The notes under the pieces: model-generated
Database searches by the model: none
The model's input: only the letters and a program-made list of their open reading frames with translations
Told to the model about the DNA's origin: nothing
Source of the DNA: Limnochordaceae bacterium
GTDB lineage: Bacteria > Bacillota > Limnochordia > Limnochordales > Geochordaceae
Reading direction: 5' to 3'
Length of the DNA: 64,000 nucleotides
Assembly: GCA_014896295.1 (NCBI GenBank)
Contig: JADBKR010000008.1
Coordinates: 708,745-772,744 of the forward strand
Position numbers and translations under genes: made by a program
Shown: one piece after another, positions 1 through 7,921 of the stretch
How positions within the stretch are numbered: position 1 is the stretch's first letter
How the letters are laid out: each line of letters begins with the position of its first letter

Positions 1-956
1 CTGGAAGAACAGCGCCCCGCGCCCGGTCCCGAGCGCCAGCACCGTTCCCATCTCGCGGATGCGTTCGAAGAAGCTGAGCGTCAGGCTTTCGAGCACGGAG
101 ACCAGCACGACGCCGAAGATCACCACCGACAGGAAGCCGAAGATCGCGTCGTACATGCCGCGCACTTGCCGCACGAAGGTGGCCAGTTGGGCCCTCGTGC
201 GCACCTCGACGTCGAGTCCGGCAGCCCGCAGCGCCGCTTCCAGGCCGGCGGCCGCCCGCTCGACCTCCGCGTCTTGCTTACCCCGATCTCCGCTCAACAG
301 GACGGCGAGCCGATCGGCTCCGTCCGTTCCCATGAGGCGGCGTGCGTCCTCGAGGGGCAGGACCGCCAGGCGACTGTCCGCCTCGGCCATGCCCGTCTGG
401 ATGAGGCCGACCACCTGAGCGTTTCCGCGTTGTAGGCGCCATCCACCGTGCTCGTGAAGACGGTGACCCAGTCGCCGAGCTCGACGCCGAGCGCCCGGGC
501 GAGCTGCGTCCCGAGCAAGACGCGCTCCTGGTCGCCGGCCAGGAGCCGCCGCCCCTCCCGTACGGCCGATCCCGCCGAAGCGAACTCCGCGCCCGGCGGC
601 GAGCCCTCGGCCACGAAGACCGTGCTGTTGGCGGCGTTGCCGACGAGCCCGCTGACGGAAAGGAGCGGGTGGGCCGACTCGACGCCGGGGTACTGCCGCA
701 CGACCTCGATCAGCCGCGCGAGCGTGGGCCCGTCCAGCAGGCGGTCCCGGAGCTCGCCGCGGTTTTCCCAGTAGGCGGGCCGTGCGATCTGCAGATGGCC
801 GTACTGGGAAGTGGCGACCTCGTTCAAACCCCAGAACGTGAACCGGTTGTATCCGTTGGCGAGCATGAGCGCGGCGACACCTGCGGCGATGACGAGACCG
901 CTCAAGGCGCTACGGCGCCGGTTGCGTACGACGTTACGCGCGGCGATCCGCCACAT
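1..956 (-). CDS. FtsX/MacB-type ABC transporter permease, frameshifted and cut by the window edge
   Basis: Membrane subunit of an ABC exporter of the MacB/YtrF type. The N-terminus starts MWRIAARNVVRNRRRSALSG and runs into a hydrophobic helix, followed by a MacB-like periplasmic domain that includes a VEFASAG-like and GVELGDWVTVF stretch. At about 421-425 the frame changes by one base. Read in the second frame, the protein continues as AQVVGLIQTGMAEADSRLAV and later reaches a second hydrophobic helix and the FtsX-typical ERIREMGTVLALG segment before the window ends. The C-terminal helices lie outside. The start is one base after the stop of the ATPase gene, so the two are co-transcribed. The shift may be a sequencing error, because the sequence on both sides is well conserved. 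Confidence 0.85.
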
Positions 957-957
957 G

Positions 958-1644
958 CTATCCGTTCACCTCCGTGAGCTGCCCGTCCCGCATCCGCACC
1001 ATCCGGCGCGCGTAGGGATTGGCCAGCGGGTCGTGGGTCACCACGACGACGGCCACGCCGGTGCTCCGGTTGAGCTCGCTCAACAGCTCGAGGACGGCCT
1101 GGCCGTTGTCGCTGTCCAAATTGGCGGTGGGCTCGTCCGCCAGCACGATCCCGGGCCGGTGCACGAGGGCCCGGGCAATGGCCACCCGTTGCTTCTGCCC
1201 GCCCGACAGCTGATCCGGGCGCCGGTGTCCCAGGCCGGCCATGCCGACCGACTCCAGCACCTCCATCACCCTGCGCCGGCGCTCGCGTCGCGGCCAGCGG
1301 TTGAGGAGCAGCGGGTACTCCACGTTCTCGAAGGCCGACAGCACGGGCAGGAGGTTGAATGTCTGGAAGACGAATCCGATGTCCTTGCGCCTGAGCTCCG
1401 CCAGGCGGCGCGCCCCGAGCGTGCCGACGTCGGTGCCCTGCACCTCCACCCTTCCGGCGGTGGGGCGGTCGAGGCAGCCCATGATGTGCAAGAGCGTGCT
1501 CTTGCCGCTTCCGGAAGGGCCATGGATGACCACGAAGTCGCCCTCCCGCACCTCGAAGTCGATGCCGCGCAGCGCCATGACGGGCTCGGCGCCATTGCGG
1601 TACGTCTTGGTCACACCCTGGAGACGGACGACCGGGCCGCTCAT
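958..1644 (-). CDS. ABC transporter ATP-binding protein (MacB/LolD/YtrE type)
   Basis: Cytoplasmic ATPase that powers the adjoining FtsX-like permease. It is 228 residues, normal for the LolD/YtrE family. Walker A GPSGSGKST is at about 42-50, the Q-loop is in FVFQTFNLLPVLSAFENVEYP, the signature is LSGGQKQR, Walker B with D-loop is IVLADEPTANLDSD, and the switch is VVTHD. The start was chosen at MSGPVVRLQG because its ATG overlaps the stop of the upstream TPR gene as ATGA, which points to translational coupling. A longer reading upstream has no family similarity. The exported substrate cannot be told from the sequence. Confidence 0.93.
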   Translation of the reverse strand: MSGPVVRLQGVTKTYRNGAEPVMALRGIDFEVREGDFVVIHGPSGSGKSTLLHIMGCLDRPTAGRVEVQGTDVGTLGARRLAELRRKDIGFVFQTFNLLPVLSAFENVEYPLLLNRWPRRERRRRVMEVLESVGMAGLGHRRPDQLSGGQKQRVAIARALVHRPGIVLADEPTANLDSDNGQAVLELLSELNRSTGVAVVVVTHDPLANPYARRMVRMRDGQLTEVNG

Positions 1645-2498
1645 CCCGCATTCCCCTTCTCGGCCGCCTGCCGGAATTGCCGGGCCATGCCCCCATCGGG
1701 GTAGATGGCGAGCGCCCTCGCGTAGGCATCCCGGGCGGCCTGGGACCGGCCCATCTTCTGCAAGAGATTGCCCTGCCACACGTAGGCGAGGTAGCGGTCG
1801 AGGTCGGTGCGCGCGACCTTCAGAGCCTGTTCGACGAGCTGCAGTCCCCTCGCCGGGCCGCCGCCCAGCCCTGCCGGCGCACCCCACTCGAACTGCGCCA
1901 TCGCCAGGAACGCGGCGGGGTTGCCGGCATCGAGGCGGATGGCCATCTCGAGCTCTCGCTGGGTGCGGGAGACCAGGGACAGGGCCGCGCTTCCCCGGTA
2001 GGCGAGCAGCCGCATGGAGACCTCGCCGAGGAGCCGGTGCGCCTCGGACTGTCGAGGCGCGATCTCGACCGCCCGGAGCGCCGCCCGTTCTGCCCTTTCC
2101 AGGAGCGCATAAGCTTCGGCGTTGGGCCCCCGGCCCTCGGTGACGTTGACCAGCTCCAACAGGGCGATGGCTTCGTCACTGAGCGCCTCGCCTTCGCCCT
2201 CGGCGTCGCCGCGGGAGCTGGCCGAGAGCGCTGCCTCGTGCAGCCGATCGGCGAGCGCCCGCAGGTCGTCGAGCGCCGGCGCAGCCTGCGGGCCTCCTCG
2301 GTGGAACTGTTCGCGGGCAAGCTGAAGCTGCTGCCGCAGAGCGTCGATCGTCTCCCGTCCTGCCACGGGCGAACCGGCCGCGGAGGCACCGCCCGGAGCT
2401 CCCGCCAGCACGCCATCGGGGAACGTCAGGCTCCATCCCAGCGCGGCCAGCGCCACCGAGGCAGCCAACGTCACGAACCACCGCCGAACCATCCCCAT
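1641..2498 (-). CDS. Secreted or membrane-anchored TPR-like protein
   Basis: First gene of the minus-strand ABC operon, 285 residues. The N-terminus MGMVRRWFVTLAASVALAAL is a signal peptide or membrane anchor. The rest is alpha-helical with repeated TPR-like pairs, for example ALRAVEIAPRQSEAHRLLGE, AIRLDAGNPAAFLAMAQFEW and AYARALAIYPDGGMARQFR. The start at 2498 was preferred to an upstream ATG because GGAGGTGATC sits directly before it. The stop overlaps the ATG of the ATPase gene. It probably acts outside the membrane with the MacB-like exporter as an adaptor or scaffold, but this is inferred only from position. No exact family was recognised. Confidence 0.75.
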   Translation of the reverse strand: MGMVRRWFVTLAASVALAALGWSLTFPDGVLAGAPGGASAAGSPVAGRETIDALRQQLQLAREQFHRGGPQAAPALDDLRALADRLHEAALSASSRGDAEGEGEALSDEAIALLELVNVTEGRGPNAEAYALLERAERAALRAVEIAPRQSEAHRLLGEVSMRLLAYRGSAALSLVSRTQRELEMAIRLDAGNPAAFLAMAQFEWGAPAGLGGGPARGLQLVEQALKVARTDLDRYLAYVWQGNLLQKMGRSQAARDAYARALAIYPDGGMARQFRQAAEKGNAG

Positions 2499-2615
2499 GG
2501 TGATCACCTCCGGATCAGAGCCTACGGGCGAGCGGGCGGCGTGCCCATGGACCGGCGTCACGAAAGGCGGCACGAGGAGGTCACGTGACGGCGGTCACGG
2601 TGTCGATCACCCCTC

Positions 2616-2658
2616 TTGCGCTCTGGTGATGTAGTGCACTATCATACTAGTGCACTAC
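2616..2658 (+). promoter_or_regulatory. Promoter with perfect palindromic GntR (YtrA-type) operator
   Basis: A -35-like TTGCGC at 2616-2621 is followed 18 bases later by TATCAT at 2640-2645. Over the -10 lies a perfect inverted repeat, GTAGTGCACTA - 6 bases - TAGTGCACTAC, at 2631-2658. Each arm is itself a 10-base palindrome (TAGTGCACTA). The AGTGCA-N12-TGCACT layout resembles the AGTGTA-N13-TACACT repeat that, from memory, is bound by Bacillus subtilis YtrA. It lies just upstream of the GntR gene, so autoregulation of the operon is the likely role. Confidence 0.8.
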
Positions 2659-2762
2659 GGCGCTGGGGCATCTGGGGAACGGGAACATGGCTGCGTGGCT
2701 CGCCCTGGTGCCGGGGCCACGGGCAAGGGTCCGGATCCGGGGGACGGAGGTGGAGATCGACG

Positions 2763-3167
2763 ATCGCTACACTCGACTGGCGCATCGACGTGGAGTCGCC
2801 GCGGCCCATCTACCTGCAAATCATCGACGAGGTCAAACGGGCAATGGCGCGCCGGGATCTGCTCCCGGGGGACCGGATCCCGTCGCAGCGGGAGTTGGCC
2901 CAGATGCTGAGGGTCAACCCCAACACGGTCCAGCGGGCGTTTCGTGAGATGGAGGTGCTGGGTTTGGTGGAGACGGTGCGCGGGGAGGGGACCTTCGTCC
3001 GCGACGACCCCGCGCTGTTGAGCCAGGTGCGATCGGAGATGGCCCAACAGGCGGTGGCGCACTTCGTCAAGCAGATCCGCGGATTGGGCTTCGCCGAGGA
3101 GGAGGCCGTGTCGATGGTGCGTGCCGCTTTCCGGCAATCCGAGCCCGAAGGCGATCGCAGCGCGTGA
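2763..3167 (+). CDS. GntR-family transcriptional regulator, YtrA subfamily
   Basis: Short GntR repressor of about 134 residues with a winged helix and a brief dimerisation tail, as in YtrA. The conserved part begins WRIDVESPRPIYLQIIDEVK, has the recognition region RELAQMLRVNPNTVQRAF, and ends with the wing ETVRGEGTFVRDD. The reading frame stays open upstream to a TTG at 2616, but that codon is the -35 of the promoter and precedes the operator, so it is unlikely to be the start. The only position with a good ribosome site (GGAGGTG at 2746-2752) at the right distance is an ATC codon at 2763. This is either a rare start or a sequence error. The product should control the ABC genes downstream and perhaps the divergent operon. 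Confidence 0.85.
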   Translation: MATLDWRIDVESPRPIYLQIIDEVKRAMARRDLLPGDRIPSQRELAQMLRVNPNTVQRAFREMEVLGLVETVRGEGTFVRDDPALLSQVRSEMAQQAVAHFVKQIRGLGFAEEEAVSMVRAAFRQSEPEGDRSA

Positions 3168-3210
3168 AGCATCGGGGAAGCGTAGCCGCCTGGGAAGGGA
3201 GCCTCGCGAC

Positions 3211-3924
3211 TTGAACGATACGCAATGGCTGGTCGAATCCACCGCGCTCGTGAAGCGCTACGGGCGCGTCGAGGCGCTGCGGGGCGTCGACCTTCGGCTG
3301 GGTGCGGGCCAGATCGTGGGCCTCGTGGGGCCCAACGGGAGCGGGAAGTCGACGTTCCTCAAGGTGGTGGCAGGGCTGCTGCATCCCGACGGCGGGAGCG
3401 TGAAGGTCCGCGGGCGCTCGCCCGGCCTCGAGACGAAGCGCTGGGTAGCCTTTCAGCCGGAGATCGACCACCTCTACCGGTGGATGACCGTGCAGCAAGC
3501 CATGGAACTGCAGGCGTCCGTCGTGGGCGATTGGGATGCCCGCAGGGCAGCAGAGCTGCTCGAATTCCTCAACCTGCACCAGCAGCGCCGCACCCCGGTC
3601 CGTAACCTCTCCCGGGGTATGCGGGCCCGGCTCAAGCTGGCCATGACGCTCTCGCGTAACGCACCCATCGTGCTCCTGGACGAGCCGCTGTCCGGCATCG
3701 ATCCGCCCTCGCGCGGCCGCATCATCCGGGCGCTCATCGGGCAGTTCCGCACCGACGAGCAGGTGGTGGTGCTCGCCACTCACGAGGTGGCCGAAACCGA
3801 AAGCACGTTTGATCGCGTGGTCTTCCTGGAGAAAGGCACCGTCAAAATCGACGAAGACGCGCAGAAGCTGCGCGAGCGCTACGGCAAGTCGATCCAGGCG
3901 ATCATGGAAGAGGTGTACGCATGA
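3211..3924 (+). CDS. ABC transporter ATP-binding protein (YtrB-like)
   Basis: ATPase of an ABC-2 type exporter, 237 residues. Walker A is GPNGSGKST near residue 40, the signature is the degenerate LSRGMRARLKLA typical of ABC-2 ATPases, Walker B is IVLLDEPLSGIDP, and the switch is LATHE. The start is a TTG at 3211 behind GGGAAGGGAG. Longer readings overlap the GntR gene and show no similarity. It follows the GntR regulator directly and overlaps the next permease gene by ATGA, so the three form one operon, as in ytr loci. Confidence 0.92.
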   Translation: MNDTQWLVESTALVKRYGRVEALRGVDLRLGAGQIVGLVGPNGSGKSTFLKVVAGLLHPDGGSVKVRGRSPGLETKRWVAFQPEIDHLYRWMTVQQAMELQASVVGDWDARRAAELLEFLNLHQQRRTPVRNLSRGMRARLKLAMTLSRNAPIVLLDEPLSGIDPPSRGRIIRALIGQFRTDEQVVVLATHEVAETESTFDRVVFLEKGTVKIDEDAQKLRERYGKSIQAIMEEVYA

Positions 3925-4736
3925 GCGCGCGCTCGGCGCAAGGCAACGCCGTCGCCCTCGGGCGGGCGTTCCGTCGACTGTATCGCAAGGATCTCGAGTC
4001 GCTGAAGTTCACCCTGGCGCTGTTTTCGGTGCTGATAGCGGCCTGGGACGGTTACTTGCTGACCAGGGTGAGGGCGTGGGAGCCGGGTTTGCCGCTCGGG
4101 CTCTCCTTCATCCCGCTGGCCTTCATCCCGTTTTGGATCATCTGGGACGCTATCCAGTCGTACCGGTCGGAATGGCACTCCGGGACCATCTACTTCGTGC
4201 TCTCCGCTCCCGTGCCCGGCTGGATCCACGCCCTATCCAAGCTGGCCGCGGTCGCCACGAGCTTCACCGCGCAGTCGGCGCTGGCGCTGGGCGGGACGTG
4301 GAGCATCGCCGCGGCGACCCTGCCGCGATTCGCCGATGTGGACGCGTGGTTGAGCCAGCTCCCTTCCGGCTACACCACCCAGGTGCTGCTGGGGATCGTG
4401 GCGGTGTACTGGATCCTCGGAGTAGGGACGATCCTGCACTTCCAGGCTGCTTACGTGGCGAGCCAGCTGGCCAACCGGCTGCAGTTGCTGGTGCTGCTCG
4501 CAGCGCTGGCCGTCGAGCAGTGGGTGGTGTGGCGGATGGGAGGCCTCGGCCACTACCTGTTCGCCTGGGTGCCGGACTTCCGTTTCACGGCGTTCAACGT
4601 GACGCCCCAGGGGGTCCAGATGCTCGAGGACTTCCTGGTGGTCGATAGCGGGCCGGTACTGGGATGCGCGGTGGCCGAGATCCTGTTCTTCGTTGCGACG
4701 GCGTGGCTGTTGCAGCGGGCGGTGGAGGTGTCCTGA
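3921..4736 (+). CDS. ABC-2 type transporter permease (YtrC/D-like)
   Basis: Integral membrane protein of 271 residues with about six hydrophobic helices, for example FTLALFSVLIAAWDGYLL, FIPLAFIPFWIIWD and AVAEILFFVATAWLLQ. The ATG overlaps the stop of the ATPase gene, which indicates a coupled transporter pair. The segment YRSEWHSGTIYFVLSAPV matches the conserved cytoplasmic turn of ABC-2 permeases. The substrate is unknown. In Bacillus the comparable ytr genes respond to cell-wall-active compounds, so an envelope role is a reasonable guess. Confidence 0.85.
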   Translation: MSARSAQGNAVALGRAFRRLYRKDLESLKFTLALFSVLIAAWDGYLLTRVRAWEPGLPLGLSFIPLAFIPFWIIWDAIQSYRSEWHSGTIYFVLSAPVPGWIHALSKLAAVATSFTAQSALALGGTWSIAAATLPRFADVDAWLSQLPSGYTTQVLLGIVAVYWILGVGTILHFQAAYVASQLANRLQLLVLLAALAVEQWVVWRMGGLGHYLFAWVPDFRFTAFNVTPQGVQMLEDFLVVDSGPVLGCAVAEILFFVATAWLLQRAVEVS

Positions 4737-4738
4737 CC

Positions 4739-5974
4739 TTGAACGTGAAGCGTGCGGCGTTATGGGCGCTGTTGGCGTTGTTCGTCGTGGCGATGGTGGA
4801 CTGGCGGGCCCAGGTGCTGTGGGCCACGCACGACGTCCACTCGATCGGCTGGGGTTACCAGGAGCTTTTCCGGGTCCGAGGACACTCGCTCCGGGACCTG
4901 ATGGAAGGGCAAGGCATCTCCGCCGACGAGTGGGCCATGCTGGCGAGCGAGGGCGCGATCGACGAGCGCAGCACTCCGAAGGCGTCGGCGTCGACGAAGC
5001 TGGAGGCTTCGCTGGCCCCGGGTAAGGCGCTGGAGGTCGAAAACCCGTTCGGGAGCATCCGCCTCGACGGCGTGGCTCGGGATCAGATCCCGGCGGGCGG
5101 GCCCGACGTCGATCTGGAGTCCCGCCTGACGGTGTACGCCACCAGCGAGCAAGCGGCCCGGCAGTACCTGCAGCAACTCCGTGTGCGGCTCGTCTCCACG
5201 GAGGAGGGCGGCGCCCGGCTGGAGGTCGACCGGCCTGTCCTCACTCCCTCCGAGGTGAAGCGGGTCAAGCTCGAGCTTGCCGGGCGCATGCCTTCCGACG
5301 GCCTCGTGCAGCTGCGAAACGGCTCCGGGACGGTCAGCGTCTCCGGTGTGGCTGGGCCGTCGTTCGTCCACAACTCGATGGGCCGCACGGAGCTGCACGA
5401 CTTGCGGGGCCACTGGCGGGTAGACGTGCCGTTCAGCGACCTGACCGTCCGGCGGGTGGCAGGATCCGTGGAGGTGTCAGGTAGCTACGCCTCCAGCACG
5501 ATCGACGACGTCCGGGGCGACTTGACCGTGCGGGCCGACTTCCGGGACCAGCGAATGAGCGGCGTCGGCGGCCGGCTCTCGGCTCGCGTCCGCTACGGAC
5601 GCCTCGAGGCGGACGGAGTGGGAAAAGGCGCGGAGGTAGACGGCCACTTCGCCGACGTCACCCTGCGAGACGTGCGCGGGGACGTCGCGGCCTCGACCAG
5701 CTACGGCAACCTGCTCGTGGCACGACCGCTCGGCAGCGTCGACCTGACCTCCCGCTACACGGGCGTGCGCGTCGAGCTGCCAGAGCCGCTCGACCACCGG
5801 TTCGACGTGGAGGTGCGGATGGGCGATCTCGTCAACCGGACGGGGCTGCAAGAGGCGCCGCGGGTTACGCAGGGAGCGGAGCACTTCGTGGCTGCGGCGG
5901 GCGGCGGGCGCCACGTCGTGCGGATCCGGGCGGAGTACGCAAACGTGGAGATCCTGGCCCGGGGCGGGCAGTAA
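4739..5974 (+). CDS. DUF4097-like beta-repeat protein with N-terminal membrane anchor
   Basis: Protein of 411 residues. It has one N-terminal hydrophobic helix (ALWALLALFVVAMVDW), a low-complexity helical region, and then a long repetitive beta-strand part with motifs such as GTVSVSGVAGPSFVHNSMG, GSVEVSGSYASSTIDDVRG, ADVTLRDVRGDVAASTSYG and GSVDLTSRYTGVRV. This is the stacked beta-solenoid pattern of DUF4097. The start is a TTG three bases after the permease stop, behind GGAGGTG. It closes the GntR-ABC operon and is likely a surface-exposed accessory or sensor of envelope state. The exact function is unknown. Confidence 0.8.
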   Translation: MNVKRAALWALLALFVVAMVDWRAQVLWATHDVHSIGWGYQELFRVRGHSLRDLMEGQGISADEWAMLASEGAIDERSTPKASASTKLEASLAPGKALEVENPFGSIRLDGVARDQIPAGGPDVDLESRLTVYATSEQAARQYLQQLRVRLVSTEEGGARLEVDRPVLTPSEVKRVKLELAGRMPSDGLVQLRNGSGTVSVSGVAGPSFVHNSMGRTELHDLRGHWRVDVPFSDLTVRRVAGSVEVSGSYASSTIDDVRGDLTVRADFRDQRMSGVGGRLSARVRYGRLEADGVGKGAEVDGHFADVTLRDVRGDVAASTSYGNLLVARPLGSVDLTSRYTGVRVELPEPLDHRFDVEVRMGDLVNRTGLQEAPRVTQGAEHFVAAAGGGRHVVRIRAEYANVEILARGGQ

Positions 5975-6142
5975 GATCCGTCACCCGGCGATAACCGGCG
6001 TGTTACGTGGCGGTAAAGGGACGGTCACGATGGTGGCGGAGACTGGCGTTGCCAGGCAGGCAGTCCGGTCCGGCGCCCGGAGGCCGGTGAACCCGGGCAG
6101 GCTTTCGGGTGACCCACCGACCGGTAGATCAAGGAGCATCTC

Positions 6143-6771
6143 TTGGAAGTCCAGGCGGCAGTTCCGCGTGAGCTGACCACGGATCCGGACGTCGAGATCG
6201 TGCGCCGCATGGCGGCGGGGGAACAGGAGGCGCTCCTTCAGCTTCACCGACGCTACCGGCGGCGGGTGCTCGGCTACATCGTCAAGCTGGTGCGAGACCC
6301 GGCGCTGGCGGAGGAGGTCCTCCAGGACGTATGGCTGGCTGCCTGGCAGGGCGCGGGAAGGTTTCGTGGGGCGTCGCGGGTGAGCACGTGGCTGCTGGGC
6401 ATCGCCCACCACCGTTCCCTCAATGCCTTCCGCCAGGCGGACCGCCGCAGGCTCGAGCCCGTGGCCCCCGAGAGGCTAGCGGGCGACGGAGCCATGGGAA
6501 GGCGACGAGGGATCGGCCGTCGTATCCGGGCTCGAATCGGCGGAGATGCGGGAGCTCCTGGCGCAGGCCATGGAGCGCCTGTCCCCCGTCCACCAGGCGG
6601 CGCTCCGGCTCGTCTTCTTCCACGGGCTCTCGCTCAAGGAGGCGGCCGTCCGTGATGGGTTGCCCGGTCGGAACGGTCAAAAGCCGCCTCAGCCATGCCC
6701 GCCAGCGACTCCGGGAGTGTCTGGAGGCGGAGAACGCACCGGCGCCCGCACCTGCCTGTGCAACGCGGTAA
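6143..6771 (+). pseudogene. ECF-type RNA polymerase sigma factor, two frameshifts
   Basis: The TTG start is behind AAGGAG. Region 2 is well preserved: AAGEQEALLQLHRRY, LAEEVLQDVWLAAWQ and STWLLGIAHHRSLNAFRQ. Near 6483 the frame shifts and continues as PWEGDEGSAVVSGLESAEM into region 4 (RLSPVHQAALRLVFFHGLSL). Near 6645-6651 it shifts again and finishes VMGCPVGTVKSRLSHARQRL up to the stop at 6771. Assembled across the three frames it is a normal-length ECF factor of about 205 residues. As written it cannot make a full sigma factor. Because every domain is otherwise intact, two sequence errors are as likely as true inactivation. Confidence 0.82.
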
Positions 6772-6794
6772 GCTCGCCCGGAGCCTCGCCGGAG

Positions 6795-7091
6795 GTGCCG
6801 GGCCGTCATGTCGACCAATGGTTGCCCTGGTACGTCAACGGCACCCTCGGCTCACGGCTGCGCCTGCGCGTGGAGCGACACCTGGCGCGCTGCGAGTGCT
6901 GCCGGCAGGAGCTCCGGTGGTGGGAGGCCATCCGCGACGCCGTCGTCAGGCAGGCCTCTGCCGGGCCGAAGACGGATATCCCGCCCGGCAGCCCGCCCAC
7001 TGCTCGTAGCCCCGCATCCGCCTCCAAGCGCTCCTGGCCAGTTGGCGCACCTCGGCATCCTTCTCCAGGCCCGCGAACGTCGCGGCGCTGA
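6795..7091 (+). CDS. Anti-sigma factor zinc-finger domain protein, truncated
   Basis: Follows the sigma gene directly. The first 53 or so residues look like a zf-HC2 anti-sigma domain: HVDQWLPWYVNGTLGSRLRL and then VERHLARCECCRQEL, with the zinc ligands in the H-x3-C-x2-C pattern. After AVVRQ the sequence becomes proline- and arginine-rich, with no membrane helix where a ZAS anti-sigma factor would have one, so the 3' part is lost, frameshifted or replaced. The GTG start at 6795 is uncertain. In an intact pair this protein would hold the ECF factor inactive at the membrane. Confidence 0.55.
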   Translation: MPGRHVDQWLPWYVNGTLGSRLRLRVERHLARCECCRQELRWWEAIRDAVVRQASAGPKTDIPPGSPPTARSPASASKRSWPVGAPRHPSPGPRTSRR

Positions 7092-7273
7092 GACGCCGGA
7101 GCAGCGGCGAGGAAAAGGACGCGGCGGCGTCCCGCGGTGGTCTGGTAAGAAGGGGGCGCACTTCTCCGGCCAACGGTCTATATTCTAGGGGTCCCCTTCT
7201 CGATCCCGGTGCCCGTCCGCACGGCGCGGCGCCGGCGGCCGGCCCTGCAGCCATCACGTGATCGCCGGGGGGT

Positions 7274-7909
7274 ATGATGGTGGAACCACAGTGGATCCGG
7301 TGGGCCAAGCGCATCCAGGCGATTGCGCAGACGGGCCTCTCCTTCGCCAGGGACCCGTATGACCTCGACCGCTACCGGGAACTTCGTGAGCTCGCGACCG
7401 ACATGCTGGCTCACGGGGCCGGGCTCGATGGCTCGCCTGACCGGCTCCGCGTGCGAGAGCTATTCGCCGGCGAATCGGGCTACCCGACCCCGAAGGTCGA
7501 CGTGCGGGCGGCCGTCTTCCAGGAGAGCCGGGTGCTCATGGTGAAAGAACGCTCCGATGGCCGCTGGTCCATCCCCGGGGGCTGGGCGGACGTGGGGTCG
7601 TCGCCGGGGGAGATGGCCGTTCGCGAAGTGTACGAGGAGTCGGGATACCGGGTTCGCCCGGTGCGCATCCTGGCCGTGTGGGACAACTCCCGCCACCATG
7701 ATCGCCCGGTGGCGTACGCCGTCTACAAGATCTGCATCGGGTGCGAGCTGGTGGGTGGGGAGTCCCGCGCCGGGACGGAGACGGAAGCGGTAGGGTGGTT
7801 TTCGCTGGACGCCCTGCCGGAGCTCTCCGTGACCCGGATCACCGAGCAGCAGCTGCGGCGGCTGCACGAGCTCCACACGCATCCCGAACTCGGGCCCGAC
7901 TTCGATTGA
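7274..7909 (+). CDS. NUDIX hydrolase with N-terminal NUDIX-associated domain
   Basis: Hydrolase of 211 residues, of the type with an N-terminal helical domain (RWAKRIQAIAQTGLSFARDP) followed by a NUDIX fold. These enzymes usually act on ADP-ribose or related nucleoside diphosphates. The NUDIX box reads GWADVGSSPGEMAVREVYEE: the metal-binding REVYEE core is intact, but the first conserved glutamate of the G-x5-E part is serine. Thirteen bases separate it from lipA, so the two are probably co-transcribed. The ATG ATG start lies behind a GGGGGG tract. Confidence 0.88.
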   Translation: MMVEPQWIRWAKRIQAIAQTGLSFARDPYDLDRYRELRELATDMLAHGAGLDGSPDRLRVRELFAGESGYPTPKVDVRAAVFQESRVLMVKERSDGRWSIPGGWADVGSSPGEMAVREVYEESGYRVRPVRILAVWDNSRHHDRPVAYAVYKICIGCELVGGESRAGTETEAVGWFSLDALPELSVTRITEQQLRRLHELHTHPELGPDFD

Positions 7910-7921
7910 GAAGGTGCCAGG

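Noticed and set aside
7141..7273. TATATT near 7179 as a promoter -10 for the NUDIX-lipA operon
   Set aside because: No hexamer resembling a -35 occurs at 16-18 bases upstream, so the match is probably chance.
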